Of a stretch of DNA of 64,000 bases, positions 37,165 to 47,439 are shown piece by piece. A model generated the notes under the pieces. It saw only the letters and a list, made by a program, of their open reading frames with translations. It had not been told where the DNA came from and did no database searches. A program made the translations under genes and the position numbers. Position 1 is the stretch's first letter, and every line of letters begins with the position of its first letter. Origin of the DNA: Prochilodus magdalenae. Taxonomy: Eukaryota; Chordata; Actinopteri; Characiformes; Prochilodontidae. The stretch is taken from contig JAMWET010000588.1 of the NCBI GenBank assembly GCA_024036415.1, positions 1 to 64,000 of the forward strand, read 5' to 3'.

Positions 37165-37665
37165 CTAGAGTGTTCTCCCTTATTTACATTGTCCTAGAAT
37201 GTTCTCTCGCTTTCTCACTGTTCTAGAATGTTCTCTCGCTTTCTCACTGTTCTAGAATGTTCTCTCGCTTTCTCACTGTTCTAGAATGTTCTCTCTCTTT
37301 CTCACTGTTCTAGAACCCTGTCAGGCACATTATTTCCCCTTTCATTGTTGGAGAATGTTCTTCTCTGTTCACACTGTTCCAGAACGTGCTTCCTAGGCAC
37401 AATATTTTAGAAAGTTTTTTCACTGTTTTCTAGATCTATCTATCCATCCATTCATTTTTTAAGACCTTTTTACTGCTCATTCACACCATTTTAAAACGAT
37501 CTTCTCCATTAGCACTGTTCTGGAACATTCTCCCACCTTAATACTACTCTAGAATGTTTTTCTGCCTATTCACACTGTGGTAGAGCAGTCTGTTCTATTA
37601 ACACTGTTAAAGAATATTCTTCTCCTTTCACCCTGTTCTAAAATGTTCTCACTATATACATTACG
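37165..37665. repeat. 29-bp minisatellite carrying heat-shock-element consensus
   Basis: The core is at least four near-identical 29-bp units (about 37190-37315) made of TCTAGAATGTTCTCTCGCT plus TTCTCACTGT, flanked by about 350 bp of decayed units with GTTCnnGAA and CACTGTT motifs. Three core units contain TTCTAGAATGTTC (37221-37233, 37250-37262, 37279-37291). A decayed unit has TTCTGGAACATTC (37518-37530). All fit the three-box TTCnnGAAnnTTC consensus bound by heat-shock factors. Whether they are used is unknown. Confidence 0.9.
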
Positions 37666-38254
37666 TTCATCCTGAACTGGAAGGAATATATTTTATATTA
37701 AAAATGTTCTCCCCTAATTCATCATCAAGTTTGTTGTGCCATTTTATTTATTCTGGAACAGTACAGAACCAACTACTGACATTAGAATGTTGGAGTTTAT
37801 TGGGAGAATTAATACAGAGAAGGTTTTGAGTTTTGGCAGAACTAGGCTTTTATCCACGCCGTGCCGTGCAGGGTTAAAGTTAATTCTACTTTGTTGGTAT
37901 GTGACCGTTTGTGCTTGTGAGACTGTTTTTTGTTTTGCAGTATTGGGGAGAGAACCTAACAGCGGGGAACCCAGTCTGTTCCAGTCTCTTCACCCAAGCA
38001 GATGCTGACTTTCACTCGACTGTCTGAATGTGCATTTGTGTGTTTGCGTGGGTTTGTGTGAGCGCATGTGCGTGTGTCAAAGCGCAATGACCTCAGACAG
38101 GAAGGAGTATTTTGTGCTGACTGGGCTCTCTTGGTACAGAAGCTGTTATTCCAGCTAAAACAATCCCCTCTCCCACATATGCTCCAGCTACACATGCCAA
38201 CTGGGATAGACATGCACTAATATACACCTCTCAGTCGCTGTTTCCCCTCTTCTG

Positions 38255-38261
<7 letters not shown>

Positions 38262-38288
<27 letters not shown>
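38262..38288. repeat. (CT)n microsatellite
   Basis: A short CT run within a C/T-rich stretch (38240-38290). Confidence 0.9.
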
Positions 38289-38759
38289 GTTTGCTGAAGA
38301 ATATGGTAAAATAAATGTCAGCGATCCCTTCACCCTTCCTTTTTCCCTTTAAATTCACAGCCACAGTCTCTCGCTGGCTCCTCCATGGCTGTATAGGAGA
38401 GATTAATTCTGACTCTATATGCCAGGTATGTGGGTCTATTTCTACAGATCCTTTTTTCTACTGTCTTCCTATTTCTTGAACGCCTCTGCAACCACGCATG
38501 CACAAGGTCACTGTCAGCAACGCACACGTTGAGATTTCCTCACTGCAGTATATTGCTGTCTTTCAAAGTCTCCAAGGTACATCCAAAGTCTCCCTCAAAT
38601 GAACTCAGCACTTGCTAGTGACTGTTGCTTCAGAATTTGAAAAGCAGAGATTTTTGCTGTTAAATTAAACTGAGAGTTTACTCAAAGGGCTTGTGCTTGA
38701 GAGCCAGAAGCTGCAGGTAGTGAATGGGTGAAAATAAAAGATTGAAAAAGTGGAAGACA

Positions 38760-38940
38760 GAGGGGTTTTTTTTGTGCCCTGGCGAGGGCATGGAGTCGAT
38801 TTCTCGGCACGCCTGGGCCGTAATTGCTGGCGAAGCCCTAATGAGGCCGGCGGGCTGCGAGCACATCTCTCCATCCTGCAGCGAAGCAGGTGGTCCGCTC
38901 TGGCTAATGGGGATGAGAGTAGCCCCTGATGCCACATCAG
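38760..38940. other. GC-rich island, candidate conserved non-coding element
   Basis: A repeat-poor, GC-rich segment with GCCGTAATTGCTGG, CCCTAATGAGGCC and GGCTAATGGGG homeodomain-like cores. It is open in several frames on both strands (for example 38724-39098 +), but no protein family is recognised and the frames conflict, as expected for GC-rich non-coding DNA. Confidence 0.3.
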
Positions 38941-39464
38941 AGCCACACTCTCTTCCTCACCTGTCCCCACCTGGTTGGAGGGGGGGTGTCTGGGCTAAAG
39001 CATGGCTGGCGAGGACTGGGGGAAGGGTGAAGGGGGAAGAGGACAGAGGAAGCGACCAAGACATCTCTCTGTTGTTTCCAAGCAGGCTGATCTACTAACA
39101 GGTTAAAACAACACACTACAACATTGGGTGAAAAAATGCATGGACGTCCCACACAGCAGCTCGGCAGCAGTAAGAGACCTAAAACTGCTGCAAGTGTTGC
39201 CTGGATCATTCAGTACTGGATTGCGGCGCTGTTTAGTCAGCTATGGTTAGTGATAGTCCTCTGACAGGGAGAGCTGTGCGTCTGTTAATTATCTGTCTGC
39301 TATCTCAGCTTTCCCAAAGTGCTGGGTGGTGGTCTCTGCTGCAGCCATGTTCAGTAAAAGAGCTTTCATCTACAGCGTCATGTTTTCCATGTCTCCTTAT
39401 TCTATGTAGCTGACATAGTACTGTATATAGGGCACTCTCTTACTCATCTTCTAACGTGTTGATT

Positions 39465-39548
39465 ATACTGGGTTGTGGGGGGTGCAGGAGTTTCAAAGCT
39501 TTCAAAGGACGCAGGGCAGGATGCACCCTGGATAGGCAGCCAGCCAAT
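39465..39548 (+). repeat. Dispersed repeat fragment (GGTTGTGGGG..CACCCTGGATAGG type)
   Basis: GGGTTGTGGGGGG, GCAGGATGCACCCTGGATAGG and CAGCCAGCC match the pattern of a very common fish repeat that also appears at 46360-46430 and, more completely, at 63806-63980. Only the central part is present here. Confidence 0.5.
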
Positions 39549-39549
39549 T

Positions 39550-40261
39550 GCAGCAATTCAATTCAATTCAGTTTAATTCAAATTCTGAATTAGTTACAGT
39601 AGTATTTGTAGCATAACAGATGTTTATTCACAAAGATTACAGGACAAGTATGTGAGCATAGCAGCTTAATGTTCAGGTCAACAGTTTACAGTGGAGATGT
39701 TGTGTATAGAGAGCTGTATAAAGTGTACAACTTAATGTCCAAGTATAGAAGTGCAATATGTGTAGAGTCCCATGAGCTACTGAGTTCCCTGTGTAGATAT
39801 GCTGTAACATGGCTAAATCTTGGATCAGCAACAGTCTGTAGTGCGTGTATTCAGTTTTTGCTAGGTGCAGCTGCCGTCACCAGTTTAGGGGCACAAAGGA
39901 AAAAATCCTGGCTTGGATGTTCCAGTCCCTCTTTCTGGAAGGCAAAGCCTGGAACAGGGAATGGCTGAGGTTTCTGGGGTTAGAGGAGATGTTGCTAGCT
40001 TTTCTCAGACATCTCTTGTTGTATATGTCTAGTATGAGTGGGAGGACAGCTGAGGTGATGTGTTGGGCAGTTTTCATTACTTTCTGCAGGGTCACTGGCA
40101 TGCCAGTCTGTGCTGCGGCTGGCCAGGATGCTCTCCACAGTGTGGCAGAAGAGCTGTTGTGGCAGGCTGAATCTCTCCAGCTTTTGGAGGAGGAAATGCA
40201 TTATTGGATATTGTTTGATATGTTAAGTGACCAGATGAAATCCTGTGTGGTTAGCTTTTAG
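39550..40261. repeat. Degenerate dispersed repeat, family not named
   Basis: This starts with an AATTC-rich run (39552-39585). The 3' half contains GTGTTGGGCAG, CTTTCTGCAGGGTC, CCAGGATGCTCTCCACAGTG and GGAGGAGGAAATGCA. These blocks resemble a widespread teleost repeat whose core reads, from memory, CTCTGCAGGGTC then GGATGCTCTC. The + frame 39845-40261 (138 codons) is longer than most here, but I recognise no domain and it is probably chance in repeat sequence. Boundaries are approximate. Confidence 0.4.
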
Positions 40262-40269
40262 CTGTTTGC

Positions 40270-41115
40270 CTTTTCCACCACCAATCTCTTTAATGCTCAG
40301 TGGTGCATGTGCCATTTGTAAATGTTACTGCTTTGTTAAAGCAGTATTTCATAATTACAACAACTATTTAATAAGCATTAATGACATTTCAAGTGTTTCT
40401 ATTTTACTGTAATTTGTCAAGGTTTATTAAATTGTCATTCATTTATTCATTTGGCAGTCGTTTCATTTGGTTCATAAGTTTGGGGCTTGTATTTGCTTTG
40501 GGGGTTGTATATTAGTAAGTTGTAAAGTTTTTGTATTTGTGCATTCAGTATTTTCCTACAACAATTCCTACAAACAGTCATTTCTGAGGATTTGAGATTT
40601 CATGATGTACTGATGATTTCCCTATGAATATATATAACTGAGTCTATTAATTGTAAGGTCAAAGATTTACACGTTTGACTACTAGCTAATAGTCACTGGT
40701 TAGGCACTAGCAGCCTGAGGATGAATGGCTTGTTGAATTTTCTGCTTTTTCACTTCTGTTACCCCCCTACTCGCCCCCCACCCCGAAGCTGGAGGGGCTG
40801 ATCTGGCTGGTGCTGCTCATTACCGCCGATCATCGTTAAGCAGGCAGGCTCGTCTCCAGTGGAATGCACACCACTGTGGTGGAACTAGGGCGTGACGTTA
40901 ACAAATGTCACTAATGTGCACTGACAGACACCAGAGTATTGGTCTGAGGCTGGAATCCCTCCACCCACAACGACACAGCACCACACACACCACAGGCAAA
41001 GCCAACAGCGATAGCAAATGCGCATGTGGTGTACACACACAGACACAAAGTACGCTATATGCATTTGCACAATAACATAATACAAATGGAGTAAAAATGC
41101 CAATCCTTATGTGTT
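40270..41115. other. Intergenic DNA with a small GC-rich patch
   Basis: AT-rich unique DNA, with a GC-rich patch at about 40765-40870 (C-run, then CTGCTCATTACCGCCGATC). No gene is supported. Confidence 0.4.
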
Positions 41116-41125
41116 GTACAAGATG

Positions 41126-41171
41126 AAACACAATATCCTTCAATATCCAATATCCAGTATCCAATACCCAA
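41126..41171. repeat. Short (AATATCC)n-like array
   Basis: Repeated AATATCC / AGTATCC / AATACCC words immediately left of the transposase relic. Probably a local slippage product. Confidence 0.6.
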
Positions 41172-41219
41172 ACAGGCCAAATTTCAAATTTTGAGAAACA
41201 GGTTCCTTTGTCAAAAAAA

Positions 41220-41870
41220 CCAAAAGCTGGATGACCAAAACCGGTATACATGGCACCCTTACAAAATTCAGATGTTGCAGCACCTGACCAGGTGCTATTC
41301 AGTGATGAAGCGTATTTCTTCACGAATGATGAGGTCAACAAACAGAATCACTGATACTGGCTGAACGCAAACCCCTTACTAGACTGATCCAGTCCTCAGT
41401 GGTTGCCTCACCTAATGTCATGATAGGTTGTATGGGGTCCCTGAATTGTGGGACCTTTCTTCATTGACAGAACATGAAGGGTAGCCCGTTACACAAGATT
41501 GTTAGATGACAATGTGTTTCCTTCATTGCTGTCGGAGGATAGAACACTTCCTTATTTTTCTCCTACAAGATGCTGCCCCACCTCATTATGGATCTCAATG
41601 AGCAGTTTCCCCAAAAGTGGATAGTGGATAGGTCATAGGTGTCCTAATGAGTGGCCGCCATGTTTTCCTGATTTAAGCCCTTTGGATTTCATGCCGATAC
41701 ACTTGTTTACTCTGTGAATATATGGAATGTTGTGCATCTTAAAGACAGAGTTGTTGATGTTTGTGCAGCATTCAGCCAGATGTTTTTGTGAAAGTTGCTC
41801 AGGAATGGGATAGCCTTGCACATCATATTAAGCATCATATCAAACAGATTCTGGTAAATTTTCTGGCTTT
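41220..41870 (+). pseudogene. Broken Tc1/mariner-superfamily DDE transposase
   Basis: Fragments in changing frames read, in order, YKIQMLQHLT (from 41260), FSDEAYFFTNDEVNKQNH (from 41298; the D at 41304-41306 is the likely first catalytic Asp), QDAAPPHYGSQ (from 41566; second catalytic Asp at 41569-41571), LNEQFPQKWI, and WPPCFPDLSPLDF (about 41652-41690). These match the conserved blocks of IS630/Tc1/mariner transposases that carry SDEA, QDGAPPH and WPPRSPDLTPLDF motifs. Several frameshifts and stop codons separate them, so the copy is dead. The N-terminal DNA-binding part and terminal repeats were not found. Confidence 0.8.
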
Positions 41871-41879
41871 AACACAGAA

Positions 41880-42600
41880 ATGTATAACTCTGTAGGTGCA
41901 AGAGTAAGTGTAGGTATGGATATGTGTGGATGTATTTAAATGTATAGGCGTTAACATACATGCGTTTACAATCAGAGTAAACTAGTCTTATAGTCAGCTT
42001 TGAATCATAATGGTTATCAGGCACACTCTCACAACTTCATACATATCTTAACAAGTCATTTGTCATATGGCTGCAGTTTGAAGTACAAAGGAAGCACTAG
42101 AGGTATAAAAGACCAGCAATTTGGGCTTCAGCTGAATGTTTTACTGCACTTTTAAAAACCAGAAAAAAAACAGCAACCAACAGTTCCTGGAGTGATATAT
42201 CAGCATAGTCTAGTTAACACTCGCCAGTCTACAGCCTTAAGTCTTTAGTCTCGTGTTGTACCTTTATGATTGATATATGCAAATGACATCTGTTCCGATG
42301 GCTCTTTTGGGCCCATTCAGGCTGAAATGTATGTAACAAACTTCAGACAGTTCTTTCTATCTTTCTGTTTTGCGTGGCTATGCAGTGACTTTGCTCACAC
42401 ATCTCTATAATAGATTGTCTCTTTATGATTTAACCTGCTCATATATAAATCTGTTGTGGCATCAACACTATGGCTGTGCTGTTTAGTCTGGAGCGTAGTT
42501 TGGACTAGGATGTTGTGAAATGCTTATGTAGTACACCACACTTGCAACAAACAAGGGACACTTAGTGTTTCTCTTCTGAAATGAATCCAGTTTGTTTCTG
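41880..42600. other. Intergenic DNA, nothing recognised
   Basis: Unique AT-rich DNA without an exon-like frame. Confidence 0.4.
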
Positions 42601-42614
42601 CTAGTTAAACAATG

Positions 42615-43030
42615 ATAATATCTTCATGCCCTCCGCCAGCTCATTCCCAGTCTAGCCGGCAGGGCTGTGGTGCAGTCATGCCCATTAGCAGCACAACAGA
42701 GTGGAACCAGCGCAGGAGCGGTGGCGGCAGCCTCCGCCACGGTGCACCTGTGCGTCTCTCTCAGTGTGTGTGAGGAACTCTGTGGGCGTGCGGGGGTTGG
42801 CTCCGTCACACCCTGCCGGGTCGCTCCCTGGGAGAGACTGCTCAACAGATGGCAGCGCAGCTCTTGCTGAGGGGAGCGGCGGCCTAAGCACGGCTCCTCC
42901 AGCCAGACCCCATACCGCACACCTTAATTACCTCCTCCCCTCCTCGCCTCCCCCAGGATGGCTTGGCAGGGTGAGGGACGGGCAAGCGGGTGAGTGTAGG
43001 GGGTGAGGCCGGGTAGACGCGGGTGTACCA
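42615..43030. other. GC-rich island, candidate regulatory or promoter-like segment
   Basis: The most GC-rich, CpG-containing 400 bp of the window. It includes GGCGGCAGCCTCCGCCACGG, CCGGGTCGCTCC and CACCTTAATTACCTCC. Conflicting open frames occur on both strands without a known protein motif. A CpG-rich regulatory element or a diverged exon are both possible. I favour non-coding. Confidence 0.3.
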
Positions 43031-43119
43031 CTCAGCGATCTGGTGAGAATCGAGGCAGGACTTTACTCATGCTGTGCAGGCGTTCTGAGGCCAGGACTGC
43101 AGTAAACAAAACAAAACCA

Positions 43120-43123
<4 letters not shown>

Positions 43124-43164
<41 letters not shown>

Positions 43165-43475
43165 GCAAAGCCAGAAAAGAAATGAAGACTATGGCAGAAA
43201 GATAGATGAAGAGTAATAAGAATGTGATTGAGCATAATAGAGAAAAATAGCGAAAGGGTGAGATACCATGAAAGAGTAGGAGAGGGAGATACAGAGAGAA
43301 AAAATGTCAGAAAGAGATAACAGGTAGTGTGAAACAGGTAGAGTGAAAGTGATAAAGAAGAAGAGAGAAAGAGAGCGTAAATACACAGTGGGAGACAGAT
43401 TGAAGCAAAATTAGAGATAAAGACAGAGAGGAAGAAAGACAGACAGAAGGAGAGGGAGAGAAGGAGAGGAGACAG
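43124..43475. repeat. GA-rich low-complexity domain, part 1
   Basis: A pure GA run (about 43126-43161) followed by about 300 bp of purine-rich AGA/GAA sequence. Minus-strand Leu/Ser/Phe-rich frames are by-products. Confidence 0.88.
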
Positions 43476-43622
43476 AGAGGCTATGTTTTCAGTATAAGGG
43501 AAAATTTGCATCATCATTCTAATCAAGGACACCAGACACGTCTTAACAGATGCTTAACTGAGCAAATGCGCTGGACTGCTGGTGACTAATACCTTCACTG
43601 AAGTTCACAGTGTACAGTACAG

Positions 43623-43648
43623 TGTGTGTGTGTGTGTGTGTGTGTGAC
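43623..43648. repeat. (GT)n microsatellite
   Basis: A short GT array between two purine-rich blocks. Confidence 0.93.
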
Positions 43649-43754
43649 AGATGCATAGTGGCTGCAGCTTCACAGTAGAACAGATGGAGAGGCTAGAGCA
43701 GGACGGAGGGCAGGAATAGACAGAGCTCAGGGAAGGATAGACCACAGTAACTAA

Positions 43755-44000
43755 TGGAGAGAGAGAGAGAGAGTTAAAGACACATAGAGATTTAAAGATA
43801 GAGAGACAGGGATAAGGAGTCAAAGCAGTAGGAGAATGAATAAGAAAAGAGAGACACTCAGAAAGAAAGAAAGGAAGGAAGGAAGGAAGGAAGGAAGGAA
43901 GAAAGAAAGAAGGAAAGAAAGAAAGAAAGAAAGAAAAGGAATCAAGGAAGGAAGGAATGAAGGAAGGAAGAAAGGAAGGAAGGAAAGAATGAAGGAACTG
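43755..44000. repeat. (GA)n, (GAAA)n and (GGAA)n compound microsatellite
   Basis: A GA run near 43758-43773 is followed by a long AAGG/GAAA tetranucleotide array (43855-43990) with TC and AT interruptions. GGAA arrays of this sort provide runs of ETS-family core motifs, though use is not implied. Confidence 0.92.
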
Positions 44001-44201
44001 TGATAGAGTGATGAAAAGAGGAGGGAAAATGTTGGATATTATTTACCTGATAGGACTACTATGTGTGAAACACACCATCCACTCCTCATGTAGTCCTTGC
44101 AAAATGGCCCAGTTTGAATTTGTTGTTTTTGTGATGTCACACAAAAACATAGCAGTGTTTAGATGCTCAAGTCAGGGTTAGGAATGTTTACTTGTTTGTT
44201 A

Positions 44202-44211
44202 AAGTGTGTGT

Positions 44212-44293
<82 letters not shown>

Positions 44294-44302
44294 TAGAGAG
44301 AA
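44202..44302. repeat. (GT)n(GA)n compound microsatellite
   Basis: A GT run of about 20 bp joins directly to a GA run of about 75 bp with one CAGA interruption. The Arg-Glu-rich frame is an artefact. Confidence 0.95.
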
Positions 44303-44309
44303 TAGGTGT

Positions 44310-45155
44310 ACTGCTAATGAGGGTCTGGATGTGCCCACCTGCTTGCTGTGGAGGCGTGTGTGTGAGTATGTGTGAGAGAGTGAGGGCAGGAGGCAGGGTT
44401 AGGCTAAATGAGGCGCATTAATAACCCGTGTCAGCAGGTGGAGAGTGCTGGGCAGCGCTGGACGGTCAGAAGAGTGGAGTTAGGGAGCGCATAAGAGTGT
44501 CCCTCCCACTATTTATGGAGGCTTTAAGCTGAAATTTACAGGTCCCTATTTAGGATTGGAGGTTATTTGCACAATAAAACAGAGACATTTCCAAGTCTCT
44601 TCTCTCACATAACAAGAAAATAATCAGGACCTGGACAAGACCTCCTTCTCTATCGCCCTACCTCTCCATTCATATACAATCACAGTGAACACATTTCTTT
44701 TCTAATGAGCGCAGTCTGTCTCTCCAAAGTGCAACTGCTCTGCAGAAACACCTCTTAAGGTCTAAATCCTCTGGGCTGCATTTCCTCAAATGCACAAAAG
44801 GGACTGCTGTTCATTTCTGCTCATTTCTACAAAGGACAGTCTGTGCTTTTGTCTATTAATAAATATAAAATGAACATATCAAATATTGGTCATGGACTAT
44901 TATTATTCTACCTACAACTGTTTGTTAATAACAGTTGTTTACATGGCAACATGCTCTCTCACGTAATAGTCTATTTCAAATTCAGTTGTTACTAAATTTG
45001 TTAGTGCAGTGCTGAAGGTGCTGCAGCACTTATTTAATAATGAAGGCTCCTAAATGATTACTGGCTTCCATATACAGCCCTGGCAAAGACTTAATTAGTA
45101 AAGTATCTTTGCTTTACATGGATGTTGGTTAAAAAGTCTTTCACTTCTCATTAAA
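44310..45155. other. Intergenic DNA with a short GC-rich patch
   Basis: A GC-richer patch at about 44395-44510 (GGCGCATTAATAACCCG, GTCAGCAGGTGG) is followed by unique AT-rich DNA. No gene is supported. Confidence 0.35.
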
Positions 45156-45161
45156 AATGAT

Positions 45162-45591
45162 GGTACCACTTTAAAATAAGACCACCTTTATAAAGAGTTT
45201 ATTAATGGTTTAAATAGAGTTCACTAATGATTATTACTTAGGTCATAAATACCTCAAAATCATTATTAAGCAGTTACAACCCATGCATAACATCAGCAAC
45301 AGTCACCTTCTGTTCGGTCTGACAGTGAACACACATACTGTTATACTGTCGGAGCTCAGATTTTGATGTTTACTGATCTTACTTTTTCCACCAGTCCGCA
45401 TAAACCCTGTTAGCTTCATTAGATATTCAGACATATCCTATGGAAGAGCTTATTGCCCCTTTTATTAATGTGTGATAACTACTTATTAATACTTTGTAAA
45501 CTGTTTATGACCTAATTAATAACTAATTACGACATATTTGTAAACCATGTATAGGTCCTTTACAAAGGTAGCCTTATTCTAAAGTGGTACC
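45162..45591. mobile_element. hAT-like MITE with GGTACCACTTTA terminal repeats
   Basis: A 430-bp element. The first 34 bp (45162-45195) and the last 34 bp (45558-45591) are inverted repeats with four mismatches, starting GGTACCACTTTA. The inverted similarity extends inward for roughly another 100 bp (AGGTCATAAA on the left, TTTATGACCT on the right), giving a long palindromic structure around a short unique middle. I recall this end sequence from non-autonomous fish DNA elements usually assigned to hAT. The 8-bp flanks are not identical, so no target duplication is confirmed. Confidence 0.8.
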
Positions 45592-46359
45592 GAAATTATT
45601 TTAAAGAAAGAAACGCCCTTTGCATGTCTTTCCCACCCTTTGCATGCTAGCTCCATATCTCCACCCTGTGTTTGCTGTCTTAATCTTGATTATAGCTGAT
45701 ATTCTGGTATGACGATTCTCCTTTAATTCTTTGTCTGTTGTCACAGCAGGTGGAGGTGAGGGTCCAGCACAAGTGGGTCCGTCACTGCCTGCCTCTAAAG
45801 GTAAAGCCTCAGCTTCAGTTAGTAGTAACATTGTCAATGTTTGTGTGGTTTTATGTGCTGCTGTAATTGATTATTATATGATCATTGTTTCAAACTCGTC
45901 TTATCCAGAAGTAAACATGCTGTTAGTATTGTGCCTTGAATGCAGATATGCAAATGATAACTGTAAAGATGTTTCCACAGCTTTCGCTTGAATAATTCGG
46001 CCACAGGCTCTTTAACCTTACAAACATTATGCCCAAACCAATCACCCAATTTAGTCAGGTCTAATTCCACCAGCTAAACAGTGCTTCCTTTATCACACAA
46101 CACTACTGAGCCTGGAGGGGGAAAACTAGAACATGCTTACTCTCAGACAAGTGCAACCAGTGACCACACCTGCTGCTAATGTAACGTCTTTGCGCAGCTC
46201 AACGCATTTAAAGGAGAACACCAACTGGCAATTCATCCAATAGCTAACTCTGGGAGGGGCCTCACCTCTAAGGAAAGGATATTAACAATCATAAACAATT
46301 AGTTACCTCTGCTTGTCAGGACACATCACCATCACTATGTCCAGGCTTGATGGAGTTTG

Positions 46360-46432
46360 ATCGGTTTATTGGGTGGAAGGCAGGAAACACCCTGTACAGT
46401 TCACCAGTCCATCTTAAGGGCAAAGTGAAAAT
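46360..46432 (+). repeat. Dispersed repeat fragment (CACCCTG..CCAGTCCATC type)
   Basis: GGCAGGAAACACCCTGTACAG and CACCAGTCCATC match the central part of the repeat at 63806-63980. This copy is truncated on both sides. Confidence 0.5.
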
Positions 46433-46650
46433 TCCCAAGTAAATCTTCCATTCACATCATGCACATGAACAGAAAATGATTGACATGCTGTGATTTATTT
46501 AGTTTGAACATTGTTTTATGTGTGCTGTGGAAAATAGATTTTATATTTTACTGCAGTCTGAACAGGCCTGAAAGACCACCTTGGTAAAGCACCTTGGTTC
46601 ACCGACAAACACTGTATTGTTTCATGGTCAGGCATAAAGGAATAACTTTT

Positions 46651-46698
46651 GTGGATCTTGCAAACTTGCAATAGCTGATGCAAGTTTGCAAGATCCAC
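46651..46698. repeat. Perfect hairpin, 20-bp arms and 8-nt loop
   Basis: 46651-46670 is the exact reverse complement of 46679-46698, with ATAGCTGA between. Each arm itself contains a near-palindrome (GCAAACTTGC). Pairing stops sharply at both outer ends, and no transposon termini are present. Confidence 0.95.
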
Positions 46699-47210
46699 CA
46701 TGCACTGTTCCAGCGGTGTTCCAATGGTGATTCTTTGTACTGCACAAAAGGATTATGAGATTCTTTATAATGTCCTATTGTTTTTCAGTATGTTGGATAC
46801 CAGATGAACATCCACACAGAGCTAACCCTCACTCACACAGTACACTCATTTCCTGGTATGAGTTCATCCAAAGTCCCATAATTCTAAACTTTGAAAAGGT
46901 CTTTCCCTACTTTATCTTTGCATGCTTTGCAGCAAGACAGAGAAGTGCTTCCCAGAGTCAACTGAAACGAACCTGTAGACAATACAGACACAACACAAAT
47001 ACCCTGTATATTTGTACATGCTTTGAACGCCGTGAGCATTAGGTTTCTCATCACAATCTTGTTTCCTGGAAAAGAAACCTTTACTGAAGATGGGAATGGA
47101 TTGCAAAAACAAAGACTTCATCACAAAATCTCAAAGCCGAGTTGAATCCAACCTCAAGGTTTTTAGAGCTCACGTTGTCCAAACATCACTTGCTAGTCAA
47201 CTAGAAAAGT

Positions 47211-47432
47211 GGTTGGTGTAGCTCAGCGGATAACACCACTACCCACCAAGTAGTCACCACCACACGTGGGAGACTTGGGGTTCGAATCCTGGGCTGAGTG
47301 ATTATGCTGTGCTACACCAATAAGAGCCCTTGGGCAAGACTCCTAACACTAAGTTGCCTTGTACTTATAATATGATTACCCTTGTAAGTCGCTCTGGATA
47401 AGAGCATCAGCTTAATGCCGTAAATGTAGAAT
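47211..47432 (+). mobile_element. tRNA-derived SINE
   Basis: The head resembles a tRNA gene. TAGCTCAGCGG (47219-47229) fits the RNA polymerase III A box, and GGTTCGAATCC (47279-47289) is a perfect B box 49 bp downstream, the usual tRNA-SINE spacing. The 3' part contains GTAAGTCGCTCTGGATAAGAGC followed by TTAATGCCGTAAATGTA (to about 47430). This is the conserved tail shared by many fish SINEs and the 3' ends of their partner LINEs. The tRNA-like head cannot fold as a proper tRNA along its whole length, so it is not called a tRNA gene. Target duplications are unclear. Confidence 0.88.
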
Positions 47433-47439
47433 CTTACTC

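Noticed and set aside
39845..40261. 138-codon frame as a possible gene
   Set aside because: It sits in a degenerate dispersed repeat, shows no known domain, and is overlapped by open frames on the other strand.
45162..45591. Confirmed 8-bp hAT target duplication
   Set aside because: The two 8-bp flanks are not identical, so the hAT assignment rests on terminal sequence only.
46651..46698. microRNA precursor
   Set aside because: The stem is only 20 bp with perfect pairing and an 8-nt loop, shorter than usual precursors, with no supporting flanking stem.
47211..47290. Functional tRNA gene
   Set aside because: A and B boxes are present, but the sequence continues into a SINE body and tail and does not close an acceptor stem.
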